Of a stretch of 64,000 nt of DNA, positions 42,905 through 52,298 are shown piece by piece. The position numbers were made by a program, and so were the translations under genes. A model generated the notes under the pieces. It ran no database searches. It saw only the letters and a program-made list of their open reading frames with translations, and was not told where the DNA came from. Source of the DNA: Alphaproteobacteria bacterium (GTDB lineage Bacteria > Pseudomonadota > Alphaproteobacteria > Micavibrionales > Micavibrionaceae); assembly GCA_021775965.1 (NCBI GenBank), contig JAJFGV010000113.1, forward strand, positions 62,001-126,000, given 5' to 3'. How positions within the stretch are numbered: position 1 is the stretch's first letter; every line of letters begins with the position of its first letter.

Positions 42905-43510
42905 GTGCTCGGCAATTTCATGGGCGACGCGATCAATGGTTTGCTCAAGGCCGATCCCGCCCTGCACACAGATCAGCATCATATCCAGCGAGTCAGGAAA
43001 AGTCAGATTGATCTCCTGCTGACGTTTCAGGATTTTGTTCTTGATAATAATATCGGGCAATTTGAAACCAAAAAGCGCCATGCCAAAAATGCTCATAAGT
43101 TTGGTTGAGCTGGAAATTTCCTTTTCGGTACCGGAAATAATCATCATCGTAAAAAGGCACAGAACAATCGGCGCCACGACGCGGGCAATCATGAACTTCA
43201 GTGGCGCTGTCGTGCTGCGGATACCGGCCTGCAACATGTTATCACGAACCTTCTCGCCCATCTTCCCGACCATCTTTTGTACCTTGAACATGCTGGCCAT
43301 GTTGTCGGCAGCGGAGACAGAATCCTCTGTTATGACCTTGTTCATGCTGCCGTCGCGCGTCGCATCAAACAAGGCTTTGCGCCGTTTCTCGATAACGGAT
43401 TTGTATCGCTCCTTCTTCTCGCTCTTGTTCAAGAACGGCAGGGCAAAAGCCGCAAACGATGCCGCTGCAATGAGCGCGCTTACAACTGTTATCAGAACTT
43501 CGTTTTCCAT
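42554..43510 (-). CDS. tadC: Tad pilus inner-membrane platform protein TadC
   Basis: 318 residues of the type II secretion F-domain family. An N-terminal membrane helix (VLITVVSALIAAASFAAFALPF) and others near 115-150 and at the C-terminus (VPMILFFLPALFIIILGPAGI) surround the F-domain: FPDSLDMMLICVQGGIGLEQTIDRV and the cytoplasmic SGAGKTFATALIQAEQYGTSIS (split: TALIQAEQYGTSIS, LRDMRMSLAEQKAA). With TadB it forms the inner-membrane platform for Flp pilus assembly. It is the last gene of the tad operon on this strand. Confidence 0.93.
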   Translation of the reverse strand: MENEVLITVVSALIAAASFAAFALPFLNKSEKKERYKSVIEKRRKALFDATRDGSMNKVITEDSVSAADNMASMFKVQKMVGKMGEKVRDNMLQAGIRSTTAPLKFMIARVVAPIVLCLFTMMIISGTEKEISSSTKLMSIFGMALFGFKLPDIIIKNKILKRQQEINLTFPDSLDMMLICVQGGIGLEQTIDRVAHEIAEHSPTLAEELGILSAEMAMLDDRRKALQDFARRVGSGAGKTFATALIQAEQYGTSISQAMRVMSDELRDMRMSLAEQKAASLPPKLTVPMILFFLPALFIIILGPAGIQASASGVGAN

Positions 43511-43519
43511 GTTCTACCT

Positions 43520-44509
43520 CTATATCTTGAAATTGATCATGAGTTTCATCACGAAAATACCGAGACACATCCAGATCACAGCACCGGCCAGCAAGACCTT
43601 GCCAAACGGATCGGTAAACAGGATGTTGATGTATTCACGGTTCACAAACCACATGCCGCCGGCCACAACATTCGGCAATGCGCCGATGATACAGGCCGAA
43701 GCAATCGCCTCCGATGACAATGCCTTAATCTTGCGCTTCAGCCGAAAGCGTGCGCGAATAACGCTCGCGAGATTCTGCAGCACTTCAGACAGGCTGGATC
43801 CTGTCTGTGACTGGATCGCCAGGCCTGTGGCAAACATCTGCATCTCGGTCAGCGGCATGCGCTTTGTCGCTTCCAGAGCTGCTTCGTGCAGAGGAACACC
43901 AATCTTCTGCTTGTCGTATATGATCGACATTTCCTCACCAACCGGGCCTTCAAATTCGCGGCTGATCATCGATACGGCTTCGGAAACCGGCATACCGGCT
44001 TTTAGCAACCTAACAACTGCCTCCAGCGCATCGGCAAACTCCCCCAGGAATTTCTTCTGGCGTTTTGCCGCCAGCTTCTTCAGTACAAGGCGCGGAAAAC
44101 CCAACAACCCAATAATAGCTGCCATCAACACGACAAAAGGACCAACATGAAACACCGCTTTGGCCAGAACCAAAAACACAACCATCGAAACGCAAGAGTA
44201 AATCCAGAACTGCTTTGTGGTGATATGAAGACCTGCCTGCCCGAGCATAACGGCAATAGAGGCTTTTTTCTTCTTCTTGCTCTTGTCGTCCTCTTCTTTA
44301 TCGTCTTTCAGTTTTTTGGCAATTTCGGCACGGCGCTTGTTCTGGGCATCCTGCTCACTTGGCGCGTTGTTGGCCCCTGCCGAACGGCCCTGGATCGTCG
44401 CCATAACGCGTTTCTTGCGCTCCACCTCCTGATTAAGGGAGAATGCAATACCGATACCAATAAGAATGATAAAGATCAAAGCGATCAATACGATTTGAAT
44501 TATCGTCAT
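43520..44509 (-). CDS. tadB: Tad pilus inner-membrane platform protein TadB
   Basis: 329 residues. Starts with helix IIQIVLIALIFIILIGIGIAF, followed by a charged Lys-rich loop (KLKDDKEEDDKSKKKKK) and two more helices. The F-domain is QKKFLGEFADALEAVVRLLKAG, shown as FLGEFADALEAVVRLLKAG, then MPVSEAVSMISREFEGPVGEE and QTGSSLSEVLQNLASVIRAR. Last helices near 265-325. Partner of TadC. Its start shares a base with the tadA stop, so they are tightly coupled. Confidence 0.93.
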   Translation of the reverse strand: MTIIQIVLIALIFIILIGIGIAFSLNQEVERKKRVMATIQGRSAGANNAPSEQDAQNKRRAEIAKKLKDDKEEDDKSKKKKKASIAVMLGQAGLHITTKQFWIYSCVSMVVFLVLAKAVFHVGPFVVLMAAIIGLLGFPRLVLKKLAAKRQKKFLGEFADALEAVVRLLKAGMPVSEAVSMISREFEGPVGEEMSIIYDKQKIGVPLHEAALEATKRMPLTEMQMFATGLAIQSQTGSSLSEVLQNLASVIRARFRLKRKIKALSSEAIASACIIGALPNVVAGGMWFVNREYINILFTDPFGKVLLAGAVIWMCLGIFVMKLMINFKI

Positions 44510-46185
44510 TAGCCGTAGGCCTCTTCCATAGCATCAAGCACGAGTTGCTCAACACCAAACTGGCGTGCATTGTCGTAGAATTTGGGGCGAAGACCGGTCG
44601 ATTTTTGTTTCGTCACCAGCTTACCGTTTTCGTCTTCACCTTCGATTTCAAGCGTAAACAGATCCTGCATGGTGACAACATCGCCTTCCATGCCGGTAAT
44701 TTCTGTCACATGCGTGGTTTTCCGCGAACCGTCCCGCAAACGCTGCACCTGAATAATCACCTGCACAGCGCCAGCAATTTGTTCGCGCACCGCTTGCTGT
44801 GGCAAATTCAAACCACCCATCGCAATCATGTTTTCCATCCGCGACAAAGCTTCGCGCGGGTTGTTGGCATGCACCGTTCCCATTGAGCCGTCATGGCCGG
44901 TATTCATGGCCTGCAGCAAATCAAACGCTTCCGGTCCGCGCACCTCACCAACAATGATACGCTCGGGACGCATCCGCAGACAGTTCTTGACCAGATCACG
45001 CATCGTTACCTCGCCAACACCCTCAAGATTGGGCGGACGGGTTTCCAAACGCACAACATGCGGCTGCTGGAGCTGCAATTCACAGGCATCTTCGCAGGTC
45101 ACAATCCGCTCACCTGCCTCAATATAACGCGTCAAACAATTCAGCATGGTCGTTTTACCCGAACCAGTACCACCGGAAACCAGAACATTCACACGGCAAC
45201 GCCCAACCGCCATAATAAGCTTGGCACAAGATGGCGTCATTGAACCAAATTCCAGCAGCTTTTCAAGCGTCAGCTTATCCTTGGTAAATTTCCGAATGGT
45301 CATACAGGCGCCATCCACAGCCAGCGGCGGGATGATCACATTCACACGCGAACCATCAGGCAAACGCGCATCACAAATCGGCGAGGCTTCATCAACGCGC
45401 CGTCCAATCGCACCAACAATACGCTGGCAAATCGTTGTCAGGTGCTGGTTATCACGGAAATTAACATGCGTTTTTTCAATCTTCCCGCCGACCTCTATAT
45501 AGGTCGTGTCGGGGCCGTTGATCATGATATCGGCAATGTCGTCGCGCTCGAGAAGCTCTTCCAGCGGGCCAAACCCAAGCATATCATCGGCGCATTCCTT
45601 GGCCACACTTTGCAACTCGGCGGGCGTTAGATCGAGATTACGAAAGCGTGCAATTTCTTCAACAGCGGAATAAACTTCTTCACGCGCAGCTTTTCCGTCC
45701 ATACGCGCCAGCGCTTTGAGATCAATCCCGTCACGAAGATCAAGCCAAATACGGTTGCGAGAGCGTTGCAGCCTCAGCGATGTAATCGACTCAGCGCCTT
45801 CTTTCGGATCAGATTCTAACTCTGATACAGGAGCAAGATCATCTTCCATCGACTTGCGTGGCTCTTTGTCTTCTTTTGGCGCCTCTATTTTTGGTGCCTG
45901 TTTAGGCTCGGGGCGCGCTTCCTGTTTTTTCTCCGGCGTCTCTTCCTTGACCGTCAGAGCTTCGCTTAACCCTTCAAGCGCAACACCAGAGCCAACCTCT
46001 TCTGGCGGCTTTTCTATTTCTTTTTCGGGAGGTAGCGCAGAACCATTGGCATCAGCCACGACAGCCTTCGGCTTTTCTTCTTTTGGTTTTTCTTCTGGCG
46101 GCATTTTCTCTTGCTTCGGCGCCGGCGCCGACACTGGCGCTGTCTTTTTCGGAGGTTCTGTACCTGTTTGTTTTTTTCCGAACAT
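44509..46185 (-). CDS. tadA: Tad pilus assembly ATPase TadA (CpaF)
   Basis: Secretion ATPase that drives Flp pilus assembly, 558 residues. The first ~140 residues are a Pro/Glu/Lys-rich extension not needed by the family. The core has [20 protein letters not shown], Walker A in [36 protein letters not shown] (shown as [17 protein letters not shown]), Walker B region in [18 protein letters not shown] and the His box [20 protein letters not shown]. The DALE/RMENM region and C-terminus are typical. Length is about 100 more than usual owing to the N-terminal extension. Confidence 0.95.
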   Translation of the reverse strand: MFGKKQTGTEPPKKTAPVSAPAPKQEKMPPEEKPKEEKPKAVVADANGSALPPEKEIEKPPEEVGSGVALEGLSEALTVKEETPEKKQEARPEPKQAPKIEAPKEDKEPRKSMEDDLAPVSELESDPKEGAESITSLRLQRSRNRIWLDLRDGIDLKALARMDGKAAREEVYSAVEEIARFRNLDLTPAELQSVAKECADDMLGFGPLEELLERDDIADIMINGPDTTYIEVGGKIEKTHVNFRDNQHLTTICQRIVGAIGRRVDEASPICDARLPDGSRVNVIIPPLAVDGACMTIRKFTKDKLTLEKLLEFGSMTPSCAKLIMAVGRCRVNVLVSGGTGSGKTTMLNCLTRYIEAGERIVTCEDACELQLQQPHVVRLETRPPNLEGVGEVTMRDLVKNCLRMRPERIIVGEVRGPEAFDLLQAMNTGHDGSMGTVHANNPREALSRMENMIAMGGLNLPQQAVREQIAGAVQVIIQVQRLRDGSRKTTHVTEITGMEGDVVTMQDLFTLEIEGEDENGKLVTKQKSTGLRPKFYDNARQFGVEQLVLDAMEEAYG

Positions 46186-46197
46186 CGCCAGCTCCCC

Positions 46198-47451
46198 TTA
46201 AGCCTTCCTGGTGATTTTGGTTATCAAACCACCAAGGCCACCCTTTGATTGTTCTTCAACGACCTGCGTTCCCTCTATATCTGCGGCCAACACCCTTTGC
46301 AAAACAGGCAGGAGAACATTATGAACGAGGGCGTTACCAACCTTATCATCAATCAGTTTCCTGCCTTCACTTTCAGTGCCGATAAACAGCTTGGGATCAA
46401 AGGGAAGCATAGCCGATGGTTTAAACTCCATCGCGTTTTCTATGTCGCCCTTGGACACTTCGTTAGCGGGGGCCAGGCCTTGCATATTCACAACCATTTC
46501 TATTCCTTCATCACTGCCGCCGCGAATTTCTTTCATTTCCTGCAACAAGCTGCGCGCCAGACGTAACGCGGGTAAAGTGGCGGTCGAGACCAGAACAACC
46601 TCATTGGCACGCGCTAAAACAACATTTTTCAAATCAGGCACAGAGGCCGATAAATCAACCATAACGACCGGATATTTAACCATGAGCATATCCAGCAAGT
46701 GTTCGTATTGGGCTGGCGTGATCGATTGTTCGAGCATGGCATCACCACCGCTGGCCAGGACATTCAAATTATCGCTGGCTTTAAAGAGCATCCGGGCGAG
46801 AGAATCTTCATCCTGTTTCTCCGAAGCCCTGACAGCCTCGGCAAGTGTTGTTGAAGGCTCAAAGCCCATACCAACGCCGAGAGTGGACCAGCCACCTGAA
46901 CCATCAAGCAAAATTGTTTTCTGACCCAGCGTTTCCGACACAGCCCAGGCCAGGCTTTGGGCGATAACCGAGGTTCCAACACCGCCTTTGGCACCGACAA
47001 AAGCAACCAGACGACTGCCGGTCGCACCGATCTTTTCAATGACGGCCTTGGCAATTACATCCGCCAGAATACTTGTCTCAACGGGCTTAACCAGGTAATC
47101 ACTAACACCCATTTCAATCATCTGGCGATACAGATAAACATCGTTCTCGGGACCAATAACGATGGCCGCCGTTCCTTCGCTACAATGGGCCGCGAGCGCC
47201 TCAAGACGCCCTGTAAAACTTTCATCAACCGTATCGGTTTGTACAATCACCATATCCGGCGACGGTGCATCCTGATAGGCCGCAATGGCTGTCTCTATAT
47301 CACCGTCCTGAACCTGAAGGTCGACACGCGCAAACCGCCAGTCGTCCCCGATGGCTTGCGCTGATACTATTGTTGTTTTGTCCCTTGAATAAACGGCTAC
47401 ACCGGAACTGGGAAGCAGTATCGATGTCGCCTGATTTTCCGCCTCGCTCAT
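46198..47451 (-). CDS. tadZ: Tad pilus localisation ATPase TadZ (CpaE)
   Basis: 417 residues. N-terminal receiver-like domain without clear phospho-Asp pattern (residues 15-140; MIEMGVSDYLVKPVE at its end), then a ParA/MinD-like ATPase: LVAFVGAKGGVGTSVIAQSLAW as the deviant Walker A (shown as GAKGGVGTSVIAQS), ILLDGSGGWSTLGV and VVMVDLSASVP. TadZ/CpaE proteins place the pilus machine at the pole. It is just upstream of tadA with 12 bases between. Confidence 0.92.
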   Translation of the reverse strand: MSEAENQATSILLPSSGVAVYSRDKTTIVSAQAIGDDWRFARVDLQVQDGDIETAIAAYQDAPSPDMVIVQTDTVDESFTGRLEALAAHCSEGTAAIVIGPENDVYLYRQMIEMGVSDYLVKPVETSILADVIAKAVIEKIGATGSRLVAFVGAKGGVGTSVIAQSLAWAVSETLGQKTILLDGSGGWSTLGVGMGFEPSTTLAEAVRASEKQDEDSLARMLFKASDNLNVLASGGDAMLEQSITPAQYEHLLDMLMVKYPVVMVDLSASVPDLKNVVLARANEVVLVSTATLPALRLARSLLQEMKEIRGGSDEGIEMVVNMQGLAPANEVSKGDIENAMEFKPSAMLPFDPKLFIGTESEGRKLIDDKVGNALVHNVLLPVLQRVLAADIEGTQVVEEQSKGGLGGLITKITRKA

Positions 47452-47535
47452 TAATCTACCTGTATCCTACAACTTAAAACGTATACTCCTTATACTGACT
47501 TAACATTATAACACATACCCAACACAGGCAGAGCG

Positions 47536-48189
47536 TTATTCAGAAGCTGTTTCACCTTCCAGAGATTCATTGCCCATACCACCGCGGTAAAGCTCACCAA
47601 TATTACCGGCGCGGCGCCCGTCTGTGGTCGGATCAATCCGGCCCTGACCCATAAGGTCTTTCGGCCTTGCAATCTGTTTGGCAAATATAGTCTCGACGGT
47701 ACAACCTAGCCGATAGTCGGCATCATGGCTGATATCAGTATCGTCAAAACCTGACATCGTCGTGCAGTCTTTTGGCGGCTCCGCCCGATAAGACATATAA
47801 GAGACAACCACAACCGACTCATCTCCGGAATCCTGAAGCGGCAAAATATCAGCCTTCACATTGAGCACACCTTCACTGCGTAAATTTTTAGCCAAACGCG
47901 CAGCAGACTGACTGGCATTCATCGCCGTATTGCTGCGTGAATGCGGATCATAAGTCACGCTTAAATCAACAGGACCATCTCCATGTTTCTCGTAATGGCG
48001 GGCCAACCCGGATGCGTAGCCGGGCGTTGCATCCGTTAAAGGAATTTCCTCAACGAATCTTTCTTCGATCACCTGAACACGATTTTCTGTTATATGACCT
48101 TCCTCATAAAGGTCGCAGGCGGATAAAAGAACAGATGCCGACAAGACGGCCATCACTGTAAAGAATCTACTTTGTTGAATAAGTGTCAT
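47536..48189 (-). CDS. cpaD: CpaD-like pilus lipoprotein
   Basis: 217 residues with lipobox LLSAC at Cys25. The body has a VDLSVTYDPHSRSNTAMNAS stretch, which I read as VTYDPHSRSNT, then AAPLAKNLRSEGV-like ARLAKNLRSEGVLNV and VVVVSYMSYRAEPPKDC. CGSF-like DYRLGCTVETIFAKQIARPKDLMGQGR matches the CpaD C-terminal part (shown as LGCTVETIFAKQIARPKDL). AGGAGAAATAGC precedes the ATG at 48189. It lies between the secretin and TadZ genes, as in Caulobacter cpaBCDEF. Confidence 0.85.
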   Translation of the reverse strand: MTLIQQSRFFTVMAVLSASVLLSACDLYEEGHITENRVQVIEERFVEEIPLTDATPGYASGLARHYEKHGDGPVDLSVTYDPHSRSNTAMNASQSAARLAKNLRSEGVLNVKADILPLQDSGDESVVVVSYMSYRAEPPKDCTTMSGFDDTDISHDADYRLGCTVETIFAKQIARPKDLMGQGRIDPTTDGRRAGNIGELYRGGMGNESLEGETASE

Positions 48190-48199
48190 GCTATTTCTC

Positions 48200-49690
48200 C
48201 TAATCAAGCAGATAGCCAAATGGCGTGTTTTCTGCGAATAATTCATCATCATCGAGCCCAAAAGAACGGCGCAAATTCGCGGCAAAGGACTTGGCCAGGG
48301 GGTTTTCGCGCTCAACAGGAACGCGCTCTGCCTTGGCTTTGTCTGCATAAGGCTCGACCAAATAACCGGTAACAATCACAACCAGCTCGGTTTCCTCACG
48401 CTGGAAACTCTCTGAGGAAACAAGATCACCCAGAATAGGTGTTTTTCTAATCCCTGGTAAACCCGCCATACCCTCAATGGCCTCTGACTGAAGCAAACCG
48501 GCAATCATCAGGCTACCGCCACTGGGAATTTCTACAGTTGTTTCGGCGCGGCGCACATCAAGACCCGGCACCTGCGTATCAGCCAGCGTAATCGCGTTAT
48601 CAAAGTCAAGCGAGGACACTTCCGTATTCATCTGTAGGCTGATGCGTTTGTCCGACATCACGATTGGCCTGAAATTCAAAGACACCCCAAACTCACGGAA
48701 TTCGATCACAAGGTTACCAACCTGGTCGCGACCAACGGGAACCGGGAATTCACCACCGGCAAGGAACCCGGCCTGTTCACCCGATACAGCCGTCAAATTC
48801 GGCTCGGCCAGAATATTGACCATGTTCTCTTCTTCAAGCGCATTCAGGAACAAACCAAGCGTACCGATACCCGCAATTCCGGTATCAATCAAGGCGCGAC
48901 CAATACCGGCCGGATCCTGGGCCAACGCAATACCGGCACCGGTTGCAAAAGCAAGGGAATTATCGTGGCCCGCTGTTCCGCTACCTGAAGGCTGTCCACC
49001 AAAGATCGTAGTCGCAGACAATTCGTTGGTATCGTTGAAATTCGTCTCCAGACCCAGCTCTTTCAGAACGCTGCGTGTGGCTTCGACAATCTTGACCTGC
49101 AACATCACCTGCTGCTCGCCGCGCACCTCAAGAAGGTTAGAAATCAATTCATCGGCAGTGCCCTGTTCATCCTGAAGGTCGCTGACATAATGGGCCACAA
49201 GATTTTGAATTTTGGTTGCCGCCTCAGGCGTTGAAACCGTACCGGTCAGCAATATTTGGTCGTGAATAGCGCTGATCTTCGGACTTTCATCCGGGAAAAG
49301 ATTTTCGAGCAAGGACTGAACAGCCTGCACATCATATTGAACATGGACATCAATCCGCTTAATGATATCGCCATTGGCATCCAGCGTAATCACATTGGTA
49401 TCACCAACCTTAGAGCCGACCATATAGAGCCGTCTCGACTGAATGGCAACGACATCAACAATAGACGGATCAGCAACAAGAATATCGGAAACATCCCCGC
49501 TAAGATCAACGAGCTCTGCCTTGCCAAGCGTAATTTTCAAAGGTGCATTTACATTGGCCTTCGCATTGATACTAACCAGATCACCCTTTGCTGCCCAAAC
49601 AACACCCGCAGGATTAAAAATAACCACAGCGGCGACAAAAAACATTGCCGCAGCCACAAGACCGGATAATTTTACTGATAACCTGTTCAT
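48200..49690 (-). CDS. cpaC: Tad pilus secretin CpaC (RcpA)
   Basis: 496 residues; outer-membrane secretin channel. Signal sequence LSGLVAAAMFFVAAVVIF, pilus N-terminal domain KITLGKAELVDLSGDVSDILV-like (shown as ELVDLSGDVSDILVADPSIV), a BON-like AVQSLLENLFPDESPKISA, and the C-terminal secretin domain with VGRDQVGNLVIEFREFGVSL, FRPIVMSDKRISLQM and the signature VPGLDVRRAETTVEIPSGGS (shown as RRAETTVEIPSGGSLMIAG). I start at ATG 49690; a GTG at 49705 is possible. Between cpaB and cpaD as in the standard operon. Confidence 0.94.
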   Translation of the reverse strand: MNRLSVKLSGLVAAAMFFVAAVVIFNPAGVVWAAKGDLVSINAKANVNAPLKITLGKAELVDLSGDVSDILVADPSIVDVVAIQSRRLYMVGSKVGDTNVITLDANGDIIKRIDVHVQYDVQAVQSLLENLFPDESPKISAIHDQILLTGTVSTPEAATKIQNLVAHYVSDLQDEQGTADELISNLLEVRGEQQVMLQVKIVEATRSVLKELGLETNFNDTNELSATTIFGGQPSGSGTAGHDNSLAFATGAGIALAQDPAGIGRALIDTGIAGIGTLGLFLNALEEENMVNILAEPNLTAVSGEQAGFLAGGEFPVPVGRDQVGNLVIEFREFGVSLNFRPIVMSDKRISLQMNTEVSSLDFDNAITLADTQVPGLDVRRAETTVEIPSGGSLMIAGLLQSEAIEGMAGLPGIRKTPILGDLVSSESFQREETELVVIVTGYLVEPYADKAKAERVPVERENPLAKSFAANLRRSFGLDDDELFAENTPFGYLLD

Positions 49691-49765
49691 TGTATTTTCT
49701 TTCACTTGGTTAAGACGAGATAATCTTAGAGACGCATGTGAGAAAGAAAGATAATGGGGGATACT

Positions 49766-50650
49766 CTATTTAGTTGGCACGACCTGCACCTGACCTCCAC
49801 TATAGATTCTCACAATATTGGTGTTTAATCCAGAATCGTTTTTGAAGTTTTCATATTCATCTTGCACTTCATCATAAATATTCGTAAGGCGTGCATCCGT
49901 CATCGTCGGCCACCTCTCGGCCTCGACAACATCATCGCCGATACCGCGCAGAGCCAAAGTCAGCTCACCCATTTCACTGGCCAAAGCCAGTTTTTCGGCA
50001 GCATGAATATCAACGGCGACACTCACAGTTTTACCAACTTTAATTTTGTCGTCATCGGGCCGCGTGGCCATTTGGTCAATCGCCAACACCGTCACGTTTT
50101 GCAAAATTGTTTCAGTGGCCAACTTGCCCAAATTCTTATTAATCAGATCCTGAACACGCGGGTCGTCATCTTCGGTTGTAATTTTTTCTTTATAAACCAG
50201 GATCACATCAACACGATCACCGGGGCCGATAAATCCACCGACCATCGTTTCGGCTGACACCTTGATCGCAACGGCGCGCATGCCCGGATCAAGACTGGCG
50301 GCCACAAAATTTCCTTTGCTTTCAGCCAAAAGAGCACTGCGCAAAACAGGCTCACCTTCTGTTACGTCACGACGCAAGCGCCCTTCAAGCGCTTCAGAGG
50401 CCTTCTTGTCCTCTTTGCGAATAACAGCGCCGGCAAAAACGCTTCCCTTTGGCCAGGACTGCCAGCGCAGATCACCGTCCTTCAGCTCACGGCCGATAGA
50501 CAGATCCTTGGCCGCAACCAGAACCTCAAGTTTTTCTTCCATTGTAACAGGCTGATTTTTTTTACCGCCCAGCGTAACCTGAACAAGCATAGCCACCACC
50601 AACGCGACGGCCACAGCACCACCAAGAACGATCAGAATATTTTTATTCAT
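49766..50650 (-). CDS. cpaB: Tad pilus assembly protein CpaB (RcpC)
   Basis: 295 residues. N-terminal membrane helix ILIVLGGAVAVALVVAMLV, then a SAF-like domain (VLVAAKDLSIGRELKDGDLR, AVIRKEDKKASEALEGRL) and the RcpC domain MRAVAIKVSAETMVGGFIGPGDRVDVIL, seen in pieces as MRAVAIKVS and GGFIGPGDRVDVILV. LALRGIGDDVV occurs in the C-terminal part. Periplasmic, probably binding peptidoglycan or the secretin. I start at 50650; the frame opens at 50665. Confidence 0.92.
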   Translation of the reverse strand: MNKNILIVLGGAVAVALVVAMLVQVTLGGKKNQPVTMEEKLEVLVAAKDLSIGRELKDGDLRWQSWPKGSVFAGAVIRKEDKKASEALEGRLRRDVTEGEPVLRSALLAESKGNFVAASLDPGMRAVAIKVSAETMVGGFIGPGDRVDVILVYKEKITTEDDDPRVQDLINKNLGKLATETILQNVTVLAIDQMATRPDDDKIKVGKTVSVAVDIHAAEKLALASEMGELTLALRGIGDDVVEAERWPTMTDARLTNIYDEVQDEYENFKNDSGLNTNIVRIYSGGQVQVVPTK

Positions 50651-50763
50651 TGTATGAAACCCCATGTAAGGTTTTTTGGATTTTTAAAGTCGTACGCGGA
50701 ACGCAGAATTTTAAAGAATAAAAGAACTTTCAGTTTCTATGATGAACCTCATTCCTTAAAAAT

Positions 50764-51321
50764 TTATGAACCTCCAGTATCAAAGAACAAAGAAAGAGAG
50801 GACAGGTCAAAATACCCAATCTGGAAGAAGGCCACGATTGCGCCAAAAACAATTGCAACGCCGTATGGGACCTTACTTTCGCCATCCTGAACGCGCGCCA
50901 CCCAACTGCCTTTTTTGGGCGCCTTGAAAGGCCTTCTCTTCTGTAAAATAAGAGCCGCTACGGCCAGTATTCCACCGCCCAGCGTCATAAACACCAAAAA
51001 CGATGCAAAGCCCTTCAGACCCAGCCAAAGGGCAAAAACGGTGCCCAATTTAGAATCTGCCGCCCCCATAATCCCGGTTGCAAATAAAATCAGCGTCACC
51101 ACAAACATAAATCCAGCCGCTATTAAATGTGACCATATCGACGAAAAAATATCCGTTTTGCCACCTATATAAAGCCCGGCAAAGGCCACCAAAAAGGCTG
51201 CCCCCACAATCACACTATATATATTTGGTATCACCATGCCACGAATGTCGGACAGTCCCGCCAGGACCCCGACACCCAAAGATAAAAATAAACAAATCAA
51301 AAAAAGGACTAGATAGAACAT
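50764..51321 (-). CDS. cpaA: prepilin peptidase CpaA (TadV)
   Basis: 185-residue membrane aspartic protease of the A24 family, which cuts Flp prepilins. Six or so hydrophobic segments. The first Asp is in LSDIRGMVIPN; the second is in the GxGD position, here MGAADSKLGTVFA, so Gly in G-x-G-D is replaced by Ala while the Asp is kept. It stands between the Flp pilin genes and cpaB. Confidence 0.85.
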   Translation of the reverse strand: MFYLVLFLICLFLSLGVGVLAGLSDIRGMVIPNIYSVIVGAAFLVAFAGLYIGGKTDIFSSIWSHLIAAGFMFVVTLILFATGIMGAADSKLGTVFALWLGLKGFASFLVFMTLGGGILAVAALILQKRRPFKAPKKGSWVARVQDGESKVPYGVAIVFGAIVAFFQIGYFDLSSLSLFFDTGGS

Positions 51322-51396
51322 CTGTGTATAATATACAGCAAATCTGTGGAAAAATCGATGGTAAAGCTTGATTTTTATATGGAATCAGACAAACCC

Positions 51397-51603
51397 CTAA
51401 CGGCTTGTTTCCACCTCTGCCGGAATGGCCTGAAGCGCCGGCGTCATACCCCCAAACAGAGCCTCCAGAGAGTCTCCAAACACAAAGACCGTCGCAACAA
51501 TCGCCAGAGAAATACCGGCCGCAATCAGGCCGTATTCAATCGCTGTGGCAGCGCAGAGGGCTTGTTTGTATGTCGTGATAAAGGCGTGTATCTGATGAAG
51601 CAT
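51397..51603 (-). CDS. Flp-family pilin with altered cleavage site
   Basis: 68 residues. CAATAIEYGLIAAGISLAIV is the Flp signature (here ATAIEYGLIAAGISLAI) followed by a hydrophobic helix and a small C-terminal tail ending ETSR. In the neighbouring paralogue the residue before ATAIEY is Gly; here it is Ala, and Gly at -1 is normally needed for prepilin peptidase cleavage. GGGAGG stands before the ATG at 51603. It is downstream of the second pilin gene, after a terminator. Confidence 0.85.
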   Translation of the reverse strand: MLHQIHAFITTYKQALCAATAIEYGLIAAGISLAIVATVFVFGDSLEALFGGMTPALQAIPAEVETSR

Positions 51604-51624
51604 TTTTAGAACCTCCCGCAAAAA

Positions 51625-51660
51625 GAAAAGCCCACCCAGATAAAACGGGGCGGGCTTTCC
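51625..51660 (-). terminator. terminator behind the first Flp gene
   Basis: On the minus strand GGAAAGCCCGCCC pairs with GGGTGGGCTTTTC, followed by TTTTT. It lies between the two Flp genes and would let the upstream, probably major, pilin be made in excess over the rest of the operon. Confidence 0.75.
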
Positions 51661-51682
51661 AAATTCAATTCAAGCCGATTGA

Positions 51683-51886
51683 TTAACGGCTGCTTTCTGC
51701 TTCAGCTGCCGCAGCACCCAAAGAGCCTTCCATCGTTGTAAAGACAGCTTCAAGCTGGTCACCAAAAGTGAACACAACAGCAACAATCGCCAGAGAAATA
51801 CCAGCCGCAATCAGGCCGTATTCAATCGCAGTCGCGCCGTCTTCATTTTTAAGATATGCATCTTTTATCGCAAGAAGTTTCAACAT
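51683..51886 (-). CDS. flp: Flp-family type IVb pilin (probable major subunit)
   Basis: 67 residues. Short leader MLKLLAIKDAYLKNEDG, then ATAIEYGLIAAGISLAIVAV with the required Glu-Tyr, a hydrophobic helix and the C-terminal AAAAEAESSR. Cleavage is expected between Gly and Ala. First gene of the cpa operon, with a GGAGATG ribosome binding site and a terminator behind it. The C-terminal SSR ending resembles that of the second pilin. Confidence 0.92.
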   Translation of the reverse strand: MLKLLAIKDAYLKNEDGATAIEYGLIAAGISLAIVAVVFTFGDQLEAVFTTMEGSLGAAAAEAESSR

Positions 51887-52298
51887 GTTTCATCTCCATT
51901 TTTTAGTTTTAAACAATTCCGGTTAAACCCACACTTCAAAACGAACTTTGAAGTTCCCAACCGTTATATTTTATGGTAACGCGTTTTTCTTTAAGAACAG
52001 GTTAAAAAAACGCACAAGAATATGTATTTTCCAAGAAAAACTATAAAAAGTAAAGAGTAATGTTTGCATGAGTATTTAGATAAAATTTTATCTATCCTGT
52101 AATTATTTAACATAAAAAATATTTACTTGAGATTGTGCTTTTATTACTTCATGACTACATATAATTTCTGTAAAAATTCTATATCCGAAGAATAATTTTC
52201 CGCTTTATTCCATTTCTTTTTCAGTAATATTTCCTGCACCTCAAAAGAAAAGGGCACGGTCAATAAACCGCGCCCTTTTCAGATAGATCAATATTGAA
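51887..52298. other. AT-rich regulatory gap between flp and tadG
   Basis: 412 bases with no gene. The promoter of the flp–cpa operon should be here on the minus strand, but I see no convincing hexamer pair. The far end holds the tadG terminator (52248-52279). Confidence 0.5.
52248..52279 (-). terminator. terminator of the tadE–tadF–tadG transcript
   Basis: AAAAGGGC and CGGT pair with ACCG and GCCCTTTT across one A-C mismatch, loop CAATAA. On the minus strand TTTTCTTTT follows the stem. Located just after the tadG stop codon. Confidence 0.75.

Noticed and set aside
43035-44150. 371-codon plus-strand frame across tadC and tadB
   Set aside because: Antisense of two well-recognised genes. Ser/Arg-rich and no start signal.
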